A stretch of 64,000 nt of DNA from an uncultured Proteiniphilum sp. (lineage in GTDB: Bacteria > Bacteroidota > Bacteroidia > Bacteroidales > Dysgonomonadaceae): contig CAKMJT010000021.1 of NCBI GenBank assembly GCA_927407015.1, positions 42,296 to 106,295 on the forward strand, given 5' to 3'. Shown here one piece after another: positions 19,120-27,280 of this stretch. The number at the start of each line of letters is the position of its first letter. Within the stretch, counting starts at the first letter, position 1. Position numbers and translations under genes: made by a program. The notes below the pieces were generated by a model. It did no database searches. It was not told the origin of the DNA and saw nothing but the letters and a program-made list of their open reading frames with translations.

Positions 19120-20292
19120 CTATAACCCCAGTGTCTCCTGTGCCAGGCGGATCTCTTTCTCACTGCCGGTATGCTTTCCCTCCACATCCGACAGCTTCAC
19201 ACACTCCTGCCACGGCTCTTTGGCAGTCATTTTACACCGAAAAAGTTTCATCACAATATTCATTCCTTTGATATCGTTCCCCACATCGGCAGTAAGGTTG
19301 GTGCCAATTCCGAAAGTGGCCCCGATACGGTCGCCACAGTACTCTTTTATTTTGATGGCTTTCTCCGCGTTCAGGCTGTCGGAGAAGACGAGATACTTCA
19401 GTTTGGGGTTCACGCGCAGCTCTTCATAGCGTTTGATTACCTTATCCGCGAACACCAGCGGATCACCGCTGTCGTGCCGCAGGCTGGTGAACAGTGCTGC
19501 ATGCTTCTTGCTGAAGTTGCGCAGGAACACATCCGTGGTATAGGTGTCGGTCAGTACCGTCCCCAGGTCGCCGTCAAATACGTTGATCCAGTCCTCCATC
19601 GACATATAATTGGCCATCTTGTAACCATAGATCGAGGCATGGAACTGCACCCATTCATGCGGATGAGTGCCCGACACGCTGACATTGTGCCGAAAAGCCA
19701 TGTATACATTGCTGGTGCCGAACAGGCTGGCACCGGCATGCTGCTTCAGCAGGGCTGTCACCCGGTCCTCCACGTCGAAACTGAAGCGGCGGCGCATCCC
19801 GAACAGGGAGAAGGTGATGCCGTGCTCCTTCATTTTATCCGCTTTATTGATAGCAGCCTCCTCCATATATTTCAGGTCGGGGTACTGTCCGGTCTCCCGA
19901 AAGAACAGTTCGGAGACGGTCGCCAGGATAGGTGTCTCCCACAGCGTGACACGGTAGAGCAACCCTGTGGCCCTGATATGCAGCTTACGTCCTTCCATCC
20001 GCACATCCACCTCAGAAGGGTCGAAACGGAATCCTTTCAGAAAATCGATATAGATGGGAGGAAGATAAGGCATCTGCTTTCTCACAAAATTTTCTTCCTC
20101 TCCGGTGAGAGCCAGCCCTGCCATCCCGTCCAATTCTCTTCTCACCAGACGGTCGAATCCTTCCGGGTAGTCGCCGTTGCTTCGGTCCACGAACTCAAAC
20201 TCGCCGAAGGCACGCGGAAACAGCTTTGAATAAGCATAACTGGTGGTAAACTTGTACAGGTCAGTATCGAGGATGCTTCTGATGATTCCCAT
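19120..20292 (-). CDS. pncB: Nicotinate phosphoribosyltransferase
   Basis: 390 residues, normal for PncB. It joins nicotinate to PRPP with ATP use in the NAD salvage pathway, in the cytosol. Seen motifs are YKFTTSYAY near residue 13, GTHPHEW with the phosphorylated-type His at about 212, and RHDSGDP near 272. The gene is convergent with the M23 gene (113-nt gap) and stands apart from the efflux operon on its other side (76-nt gap). No regulatory site was recognised. Confidence 0.96.
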   Translation of the reverse strand: MGIIRSILDTDLYKFTTSYAYSKLFPRAFGEFEFVDRSNGDYPEGFDRLVRRELDGMAGLALTGEEENFVRKQMPYLPPIYIDFLKGFRFDPSEVDVRMEGRKLHIRATGLLYRVTLWETPILATVSELFFRETGQYPDLKYMEEAAINKADKMKEHGITFSLFGMRRRFSFDVEDRVTALLKQHAGASLFGTSNVYMAFRHNVSVSGTHPHEWVQFHASIYGYKMANYMSMEDWINVFDGDLGTVLTDTYTTDVFLRNFSKKHAALFTSLRHDSGDPLVFADKVIKRYEELRVNPKLKYLVFSDSLNAEKAIKIKEYCGDRIGATFGIGTNLTADVGNDIKGMNIVMKLFRCKMTAKEPWQECVKLSDVEGKHTGSEKEIRLAQETLGL

Positions 20293-20368
20293 ATTACATT
20301 CACTATGAGATAATAACTATTTTTTAATCTTTCACGACGCCCCGGGAAATCTATCGTTTAAAATTGAA

Positions 20369-20662
20369 TCACATTTCCGCCTCTATATTCCAGACAAACG
20401 CCCTCAAACCGAGGTTGGCCGATTCGCTGTCCAGCTCCCTGAGGTAAGCCAGCAGCCCCTCCACCTTTTCGTCCGCCACCACCGTGAGGATGGCATTGTT
20501 TACCGAAGGCCAGGCATGGCTCCCGTAGTGGGGAATGCCGTCGTTGCTGCCCTTGCCGTACACCTCTTTCCAGGAGGTGAAACCACGTATGCTGAGTTTT
20601 TCCAGTTTTTCCACGATTATATCGTAGTGAGCCTGGTCCAGCATAATCATCACTGCTTTCAT
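20369..20662 (-). CDS. P-II-like small protein associated with RND pump (PG0541 type)
   Basis: 97 residues with a P-II/CutA-like ferredoxin-fold pattern: an N-terminal beta strand KAVMIMLDQ, a helix (YDIIVEKLEKL), a T-loop-like Gly-rich stretch with His and Trp residues (about 35-52) and a second beta-alpha-beta unit. I recognise it as the PG0541 family, found behind RND transporters in Bacteroidales. It starts 18 nt after the pump stop and ends the efflux operon. P-II proteins usually regulate a partner by binding nucleotides or metabolites, so this one may tune the pump. That role is inferred. Confidence 0.8.
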   Translation of the reverse strand: MKAVMIMLDQAHYDIIVEKLEKLSIRGFTSWKEVYGKGSNDGIPHYGSHAWPSVNNAILTVVADEKVEGLLAYLRELDSESANLGLRAFVWNIEAEM

Positions 20663-20680
20663 ATCTTTTGGGTTGTTTGT

Positions 20681-23600
20681 TTATCCATTTACTTGATTGT
20701 TCACCAGCACCTTGCGATGCTTCCTGCGTCTCCTGTGCACGCCGTAACCGGCCATCATGGAGTAAAGTGCCGGGATCAGCACGAGGGTGATGATCGTGGA
20801 GAAGGTCATACCGCCAATGATGGAGATACCGAGCGACTGCCATATCTCCGATCCCTGTCCCGTACCGATGGCCAGCGGCACCATTCCCAGGATGGTGGTG
20901 AGCGTGGTCATCAACACCGGCCGCAGACGGGAGCGTCCCCCGTGCACGACGGCGGTGATGATCGACATTCCCCGTTCCCGGTTCAGGTTGATGTAGTCGA
21001 TCAGCACGATGGCGTTCTTCACCACCATACCCACCAGCATGATCAGACCTATGAAGCCCATGATGCCAAACGGTTCACCGGTGAGTGACAGCAACAGGAT
21101 CGATCCGGTGAAGGCGAAGGGAACAGTCAGGATGATCATAAAGGGATAGGTGAGCGACTCGAACTGCGATGCCAGCACAATGTACACCAACAGTGAGACT
21201 ATCAGCAGCAACAGTCCCAGGTCGGAAAAGGTATCCTGCTGATCCTCGATCGCTCCACCGACTTCGATCTGCACGCCTGATGGAACCTCATACCCGGCCA
21301 GCAGGATATCCACATCTGCCACCACATCACTCAGAACACGGCCATAGATGGTGCCGGTCACGGTGACGATGCGCTGGCGGTCCTGCCGGTCGATCTGCGG
21401 AAGGGTAGATGCCTCTACCACCGTTCCCAGGTCACGAACGCGGACACCGATACCCATCGGGTTGTAGATCATGATATTCTCGATATCTTCGATCGACTCG
21501 CGGTATTGCTCATCGTAGCGCACCCTAATGTCATACTCCTCACCCTCCTCACGGTACCGCGACATGACGAGGCCATTGATCCTGTTGCGGATGGCACTTG
21601 CTGCAGTGCTCATATTCAGCCCGTTCAGAGCCAGCTTCTCCCGGTCGAACTGTATCTGGTACTCCATACGATAATCTTTTCGGGAAATGGCAATGTCCCT
21701 GAGACCCTTCACCTCTTCCAATTTTGCTTTTATTTCACCGGCCACCCTGTCGGTCACGGACAGGTCGTAGCCGAAGATCTGCAGTTCCACGTTGTTGCCG
21801 CCGACCATGCCGGAAGCCATGCCACCGCCGGGTTCCACCTGAAAACGTCCTAACTCCGGCATGGCCGCCAGATCCTGACGTATATCTTCGGAGACATCAT
21901 AGATGCTCTTCTTGCGGTTCTTGGCTTCGGTCAGCCGAACAGTGTAGGTCATAATGTTGGATGCGTTGTCCTGCATTGCCGCAAAGGCGTTGTCCTCACT
22001 GGCAACACCTACTCTGAAGGAGATAATCTCAATCTCCGGATATTTCGTTTCCATCATCTGCGCGATGCGGTGTCCTGTCTCGCGTGCTACCTCCATGCGT
22101 GTGCCTGTGGGCATCTCCACTGTCAGCGAGATATTGTCGTTGTCCGATTGCGGCATAAACTCCGTCCTCAACGTTACGGCACTGATTACCACACTCACCA
22201 CGAAGATGATCACGATTGTGAAGATGGTGAACCTGCGCCGGCGAACCACCCTGTTCACCAGGCGGGAGTAGAGATAATCCAACCGGTTGAGCAGCGGCAG
22301 CACCCGCTTGTTGTACCAGCGATCAAATCGGCTCACCTTCATCTCTTTGTTGCCTCGCAACATTTTGGCAGCCATCATGGGGGTGAGTGTCATGGCGATG
22401 ATCAACGAGAGCGAGATGATGATGGTCACCATCCACCCAAGCTGATTGAACATCACACCGGCAAAACCGCTTATCATGGTCATCGGCAAAAAGACGGCGA
22501 TGATGGTCAGCGTGGAGGCGGTCACTGACAGGGAGACCTCCTCGGTACCGTAAACAGCTGCCTGACGCGGGTGGCTGCCCCGCTCAATATGGCTGGTGAT
22601 ATTCTCCAGCACCACAATGGCATCGTCCACCACCATCCCGATGGTGATGGAGAGCGCCGAGAGCGAGATGATATTGATCGTATTTCCGGTCAGGTAGAGG
22701 TAGATAAAAGAACCGATCAGCGAGATGGGGATCGTCACCAACACGATGATGGTGGCACGCCACCGTCCCAGGAAGAAGAGTACGACCAGCCCCACAATGA
22801 TCAGCGCCAGCAGGATGGTCTCCAGCAAGCTGTTGATGGAGACCTTCACCTGCTCCGAGGAGTCCATCACCGTCTCCAGCCTGATATCAGGAGGCAGGTT
22901 CTTCTCTATCTCCGGAAGCTGCTCCTTCACTGCGTTGGCAATCGATACGGTATTGGCTCCTGTCTGCTTCTGCACGATGATGGATGCACTCCGCACGCCA
23001 TTAGTGTAGCTCTCCTGCACACGCGACTCGAGCGTGTCGCTGACAAAAGCCACATCACGCAGGTAAATGGGCTTGCCCTGACTGTTGCCCACGATGATGT
23101 CGTTCAACTCTCGGCTGTCCTTGAACTCACCCTCCAGACGCAGCATATAAGTCTGCGATCCAATGTCGAAGTCACCGGCCGGCACATTCACGTTTTCCGT
23201 GGAAATCACCCGTGCGATCTGCTCGAGCGATAGGTTGTAGGCCTCCAGCTTCTGCGGCACCACGTTCACCTGCACTTCACGTTGGGGTGCCCCGGAGATG
23301 GAGACGGTACCGACACCCGCGATACGGTTCAGCGGGTTGGCCACCTGATCATCGAGAATCTTATAGAGAGCGCCGGCACTCTCCTCGGCAGTGGCTGAGA
23401 GCACCATCACCGGAATCATATCAGTGCTGAATTTCAGGATCATCGGATCTTCGGTCCCATCCGGCAGGAAGCCGGCAATCATGCTCACCTTATCCCGCAC
23501 GTCGTTCATCACTTCGTCCATGTCGGTGCCGAATTCAAATTCCAGCATGATGATCGACATACCGTCCTTCGACTGGGAGGTAATCTCATCCAGATTCTCG

Positions 23601-23821
23601 GTCGTGTTGAGCACATTCTCCAGCGGGCGGGTGACGTTTGCCTCCACATCCTCGGCGCCCGCACCCGAGTAGGAGGTCATTACAGAGACGATGTTCACGT
23701 CGATATTGGGAAAGAGATCGATCGGCAGCTGCAGGTAAAACATTATCCCGATCAACACGACACCGATAAATATCAATGCTGTTCCCACGGGGTTTTTCAC
23801 CGCGGTTTCATATGGTTTCAT
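20681..23821 (-). CDS. RND family efflux pump, inner-membrane subunit (AcrB/MexB-like)
   Basis: 1046 residues, the normal size of a hydrophobe/amphiphile RND pump. It shows the first helix near 10-30, periplasmic porter regions (about 35-330 and 560-860), a GMVVDDAIVVLEN block in helix 4 with paired Asp residues for proton relay near 400, and a second repeat with GMVVKNAIVLIDY near 925. It exports drugs, bile-like detergents or lipophilic compounds in a tripartite complex. The adaptor and TolC genes lie upstream in the same operon, and a P-II-like gene follows. The exact substrate is unknown. Confidence 0.96.
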   Translation of the reverse strand: MKPYETAVKNPVGTALIFIGVVLIGIMFYLQLPIDLFPNIDVNIVSVMTSYSGAGAEDVEANVTRPLENVLNTTENLDEITSQSKDGMSIIMLEFEFGTDMDEVMNDVRDKVSMIAGFLPDGTEDPMILKFSTDMIPVMVLSATAEESAGALYKILDDQVANPLNRIAGVGTVSISGAPQREVQVNVVPQKLEAYNLSLEQIARVISTENVNVPAGDFDIGSQTYMLRLEGEFKDSRELNDIIVGNSQGKPIYLRDVAFVSDTLESRVQESYTNGVRSASIIVQKQTGANTVSIANAVKEQLPEIEKNLPPDIRLETVMDSSEQVKVSINSLLETILLALIIVGLVVLFFLGRWRATIIVLVTIPISLIGSFIYLYLTGNTINIISLSALSITIGMVVDDAIVVLENITSHIERGSHPRQAAVYGTEEVSLSVTASTLTIIAVFLPMTMISGFAGVMFNQLGWMVTIIISLSLIIAMTLTPMMAAKMLRGNKEMKVSRFDRWYNKRVLPLLNRLDYLYSRLVNRVVRRRRFTIFTIVIIFVVSVVISAVTLRTEFMPQSDNDNISLTVEMPTGTRMEVARETGHRIAQMMETKYPEIEIISFRVGVASEDNAFAAMQDNASNIMTYTVRLTEAKNRKKSIYDVSEDIRQDLAAMPELGRFQVEPGGGMASGMVGGNNVELQIFGYDLSVTDRVAGEIKAKLEEVKGLRDIAISRKDYRMEYQIQFDREKLALNGLNMSTAASAIRNRINGLVMSRYREEGEEYDIRVRYDEQYRESIEDIENIMIYNPMGIGVRVRDLGTVVEASTLPQIDRQDRQRIVTVTGTIYGRVLSDVVADVDILLAGYEVPSGVQIEVGGAIEDQQDTFSDLGLLLLIVSLLVYIVLASQFESLTYPFMIILTVPFAFTGSILLLSLTGEPFGIMGFIGLIMLVGMVVKNAIVLIDYINLNRERGMSIITAVVHGGRSRLRPVLMTTLTTILGMVPLAIGTGQGSEIWQSLGISIIGGMTFSTIITLVLIPALYSMMAGYGVHRRRRKHRKVLVNNQVNG

Positions 23822-23852
23822 CTGTTCATTTGTTTTTTACTGTACATACCCT

Positions 23853-24875
23853 TTACTGAACCACTTCCACTTCGGTTCCGTCTATCAGACCGTTGTTGCC
23901 CTCCACGATCACCCTGGAACCCTCTTTCAGTCCGGAGAGGATTTCATACTTGTCGTTGATTCTGACCCCCAGCTCCACCACCGTATAAAACGCCTTACCA
24001 TCCTTTTCCATGAAGACATAACGATCGTTGGAGCCAACCTGTTTCAGGACAGCCTTATCGGAGAGCAATGGACGATCAAATGTGCCGAAGTTCATCTTCA
24101 CCCGGGCAAACATACCGGGACGAAGACGCTGTTGGCTGTTGGGCACCGTGATCTCTACGGTGAAGGTGTGCGACACCGGGTCGATGGTAGGATAGATCAG
24201 TGACACCTTACCCTGGAAGGTCTCTTCCCTGAGGGCGTCTACAGTCACCTCCACCGGCATGTCCTTCACCACACGGCTGTAAAAGGACTCCGACACGTTC
24301 ACCATCACTTTCACCGGATTGATGTTCTCGATGGTGAGGATCGGCAGCTGCATTGCCACATCGCCCGGATCATAGTTGCGGGCAGTCACCACGCCACTGA
24401 TGGGGCTTACCAGGGTGGTGTTCTCCCCCAGATTCTTCATCGCCGACTCAGCCACCTCCAGCTGGGTACGTGCCTGGTCGAGCTGCTGCCTGGAGATGCC
24501 GCCCACGGCAAACAACTCCTCATAACGCTCAAAGTCTCTCCGCAAGGTAGCCACCTGTGTCCCCTGCTGTGCGAATCTGGCATCATCCATGGTTGCGACA
24601 GCCTGCCCGCGGCGAACCGTGGAGCCCACGTCGACAAAAATCGCCCGGATACGCCCTCCCGTGGCGGGGGCTATGTTGTTCACCTGATCGGCTTCCACTG
24701 ATGCCGTGAAGGTTGAAATCTGGTCCACCGGCACCATCTGCACGATCTCCACCCGTACATTCTTCTTCCGTGATGACTCACTTTCGGCTCCTTCCGAAGT
24801 CCCTTGTCCGGCACAGGAGGCAAGCAATGCTACTGCCAGAAGAGGAACAAAATGTATTAAGCTGTACTTTTTCAT
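23853..24875 (-). CDS. Efflux RND transporter periplasmic adaptor lipoprotein
   Basis: 340 residues from the ATG at 24875. This start gives a clean lipoprotein signal (LLASC, Cys21); the frame is open further upstream, but that extension overlaps the tolC end and has no signal features. The MFP order is visible: a barrel-sandwich (lipoyl-like) half-motif with GGRIRAIFVDVGSTVRRGQ near 70, a helical hairpin (about 100-150), the returning lipoyl half, a beta-barrel (about 180-260) and a membrane-proximal domain. It links the inner-membrane pump to TolC. It is followed by the pump after 31 nt and preceded by the tolC gene. Confidence 0.93.
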   Translation of the reverse strand: MKKYSLIHFVPLLAVALLASCAGQGTSEGAESESSRKKNVRVEIVQMVPVDQISTFTASVEADQVNNIAPATGGRIRAIFVDVGSTVRRGQAVATMDDARFAQQGTQVATLRRDFERYEELFAVGGISRQQLDQARTQLEVAESAMKNLGENTTLVSPISGVVTARNYDPGDVAMQLPILTIENINPVKVMVNVSESFYSRVVKDMPVEVTVDALREETFQGKVSLIYPTIDPVSHTFTVEITVPNSQQRLRPGMFARVKMNFGTFDRPLLSDKAVLKQVGSNDRYVFMEKDGKAFYTVVELGVRINDKYEILSGLKEGSRVIVEGNNGLIDGTEVEVVQ

Positions 24876-24903
24876 CTGATTATCTGTTATATGTTTTGTT
24901 TGT

Positions 24904-26373
24904 TCATTCATTCGTCTGTAGTGGGTTGATGTCATAACCCAGCACCTTCTCCAGGTCTGCCTTGGCCGACAGGTAATCGTAGATGGCATTGCGGTACTGC
25001 AGCTCGGCATTGATTACCGCCAGCGCCGCAGCGTTCACATCGAGGATAGTACCCATGCCCGTCTCGTACCGCTTCAGGGTGATCTCCTGTCCCTTGCGGG
25101 CTTGTGCCACCGACGACTCGGCAGCCACCACCTGCTCAATGTTTTTGTTGATCAGGTTGTAGTTGTTGCGGATGGAGAGCTTGAGCCCCCTTTCCAGTTC
25201 CTTGCGCTGCTCCTCCATCTGGAAGAGCTGCAGCTCAGCCTGCTTCACGCCGTGGTAACGCTGTCCTCCGCTAAAGAGAGGTATCCGCAGGGTGAAACCG
25301 AGCATCGAATAGGGATCCCAGCGGTAGTCACGGAATTTGAAGTCGTTATTCTGGCTCGTATAGCTCCAGTTGAAACTGGTCACCAGCGAAGGGGCGAATT
25401 GCAGCTTTTGCATCTCGTAGGCATTCTGTACCTGTTCCGACTGCAGCTCGAACTGACGGATGTCGCTGTTGTTGATCAACGACGTGTCGGCAGGGATAAT
25501 CACATCGAACATTGATGCGTGATAATTCTCCAGCGAACCCTTCACCTTGAGCGGTACCTCGCTATCCATCCCCATCAGCATCTTGAGCTGCAGATCGGCA
25601 ATCTTCATCATGTTCTCCGACTGCAGGATACTCGGGATAAGACTCTTGAGCCGCACATCGGCGGTGATCACGTCATACTCGGCCACCACCCCCTGGTTGA
25701 AGCGGTTACGGATGTTCTCCAGGTTGAGCGAGTCGGTCTCGTAGGTCTTGCGAAACATCAAATAGCTGTCCTGTGCCAGCAGGAGACTGTAAAATGCCTT
25801 TTTCACCTGATTCACCAGGTCGATGCGGGAGGAACGCGCCTGCTCCATGGCCAGGCGGATATCCACCTCGCTCATCTGGATGTTCTTCCAAAGGGAGGGC
25901 ATCACCAGCGGCATGCTCACGTTCATTCCGCCTGACCAGACGTTGAAACGTCCCATCTGGATACCGTCACCCGATGTTTCCGGATCGGGCATCATCACCT
26001 TATTCAATACCTGCAGCACCTGCAGCTCTTCAGGGGTATATTGAGAGGGATCGACGTCACCTCCAAAGCCGAAGCCTTCGTCGAAATATACTGTCTGCCG
26101 CTTAATGGCACGCTGGTACTGCCCGATCAGATCGATCTGAGGCAGCAGTGCACCATAGGCCGATTTATTGGCATACTCTTTCTTGGTGATCTCCATGTCG
26201 GCTATCTTCACCCTGGGATTTTCGCTCAGTGCGATCTCCAGTGCCGTCTCTAAGTCAATGGAGAGGGTGTCAGCCGACTGGGCAAGGAGGCCGGAGATAC
26301 CGGCAACAGCCATCAAGAGTGCAACCGACAGCATTCGGATTGATCTTTTTTTATTCGTTTTTACGCTTTTCAT
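24904..26373 (-). CDS. TolC family outer-membrane efflux channel protein
   Basis: 489 residues with a signal peptide (about 1-31, GLLAQ). The sequence shows the two internally repeated helix-barrel units of the OEP family: DLETALEIALSENPRVKIA near 40 and a second set near 270-470, with the GMGTILDVNAA pattern typical of the late helix. It forms the outer-membrane duct of the tripartite pump. It starts 6 nt after the TetR stop and is followed by the adaptor gene, so all pump parts share one transcript. Confidence 0.94.
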   Translation of the reverse strand: MKSVKTNKKRSIRMLSVALLMAVAGISGLLAQSADTLSIDLETALEIALSENPRVKIADMEITKKEYANKSAYGALLPQIDLIGQYQRAIKRQTVYFDEGFGFGGDVDPSQYTPEELQVLQVLNKVMMPDPETSGDGIQMGRFNVWSGGMNVSMPLVMPSLWKNIQMSEVDIRLAMEQARSSRIDLVNQVKKAFYSLLLAQDSYLMFRKTYETDSLNLENIRNRFNQGVVAEYDVITADVRLKSLIPSILQSENMMKIADLQLKMLMGMDSEVPLKVKGSLENYHASMFDVIIPADTSLINNSDIRQFELQSEQVQNAYEMQKLQFAPSLVTSFNWSYTSQNNDFKFRDYRWDPYSMLGFTLRIPLFSGGQRYHGVKQAELQLFQMEEQRKELERGLKLSIRNNYNLINKNIEQVVAAESSVAQARKGQEITLKRYETGMGTILDVNAAALAVINAELQYRNAIYDYLSAKADLEKVLGYDINPLQTNE

Positions 26374-26379
26374 TTTTAT

Positions 26380-26985
26380 TTAGTTTTCTGTTTTCTTTTC
26401 CTGATTGGCCAGATATTCGTCAATGATCCGGATCCCCTTCTCTGTCGAAATTCCCCTGATGAAGTTGATCATCATCGTGAAGAACAGCTCCCGGAATGAG
26501 AAGGGGAGCTGCTCCAGGTAAGAGGCTCGGATGTAGGTATAGGTACTATCTTCCAATAGAAATGCAGCCACCTCCACATTCAGGTTACTGCGAATATATC
26601 CCTGTTCGATACCTTTGCGGAGGAAATCACGCAGAAACGCATTGTTTTGGTTTACCTCCTCCTGTATCAGTTTTGCTGCGCATGGATAGTACTTATTAAT
26701 ATCCTCGAAGAACTTCACATTCACCACCGGCAGGTTCTGTTGCGCTTCAATGATTTTGAGGAACACCTCAATCACATTGTACTCATCACAGAGGTAGGCA
26801 TAGCGATCGGCCCACGTTTTTTTCAGGAACGAGATCAGCAGATCCTCCTTATCCCGGAAAGTTTCATAGATGGTTCGTTTGGAGATGCCCATTGATGCAG
26901 CAATCTCATCCATCGAACTATTCTTGATCCCATCCCGGATAAAAAAATTCCCTGCCTTTTCTATGATTTTGTCTCTCAATTCCAT
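26380..26985 (-). CDS. TetR/AcrR family transcriptional regulator of the efflux operon
   Basis: 201 residues from ATG 26985. An earlier in-frame ATG (27039) lies upstream of the predicted transcription start, and one at 26997 is a close alternative. The N-terminal helix-turn-helix (about 8-55) carries IRDGIKNSSMDEIAASMGISKRTIYETF, shown here only as the family pattern. The C-terminal half is a helical ligand pocket. It is the first gene of the efflux operon, so autorepression relieved by a pump substrate is the likely logic. A promoter with an inverted repeat in its spacer lies just upstream. Confidence 0.93.
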   Translation of the reverse strand: MELRDKIIEKAGNFFIRDGIKNSSMDEIAASMGISKRTIYETFRDKEDLLISFLKKTWADRYAYLCDEYNVIEVFLKIIEAQQNLPVVNVKFFEDINKYYPCAAKLIQEEVNQNNAFLRDFLRKGIEQGYIRSNLNVEVAAFLLEDSTYTYIRASYLEQLPFSFRELFFTMMINFIRGISTEKGIRIIDEYLANQEKKTEN

Positions 26986-27008
26986 TGATAACCCCATTAA
27001 AGAACGCA

Positions 27009-27050
27009 CAAAAATAGTCCAGAAAACCCGAAAACGCAAATCAGTTTTCT
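27009..27050 (-). promoter_or_regulatory. Efflux-operon promoter and candidate TetR operator
   Basis: On the minus strand TTTG (27037-27040) and TATTTTTG (27009-27016) are separated by 20 nt, an excellent Bacteroidetes -33/-7 pair. A 7-bp inverted repeat (AGAAAAC 27021-27027, GTTTTCT 27044-27050, 16-nt spacer) spans the -33 and could be the TetR operator. The 5' leader to ATG 26985 would be under 25 nt. Confidence 0.6.
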
Positions 27051-27280
27051 CGTTTTTAACAAACTTTACAGCCCACGTGCATATGGTCTCACAAATTAAC
27101 CCCTATTGCACATTCCCTTCAAGGAGATGTCCCCATCCCCATCGAATACCTTTGGCTTTTAACTGAAGACCTTTCGGACAATGCAAAGTAATAGGATAAC
27201 TGTGCAGGTTATGAGGAATACAACCCTGAAACGGTAATTATGATAATATTTATCCATACTTAAGACCTGCGAATCTCTCC

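Noticed and set aside
19171..20229. Long open frame (352 codons) on the plus strand opposite pncB
   Set aside because: pncB on the minus strand has full-length catalytic motifs. The opposite frame has no recognisable domain and arises from codon bias.
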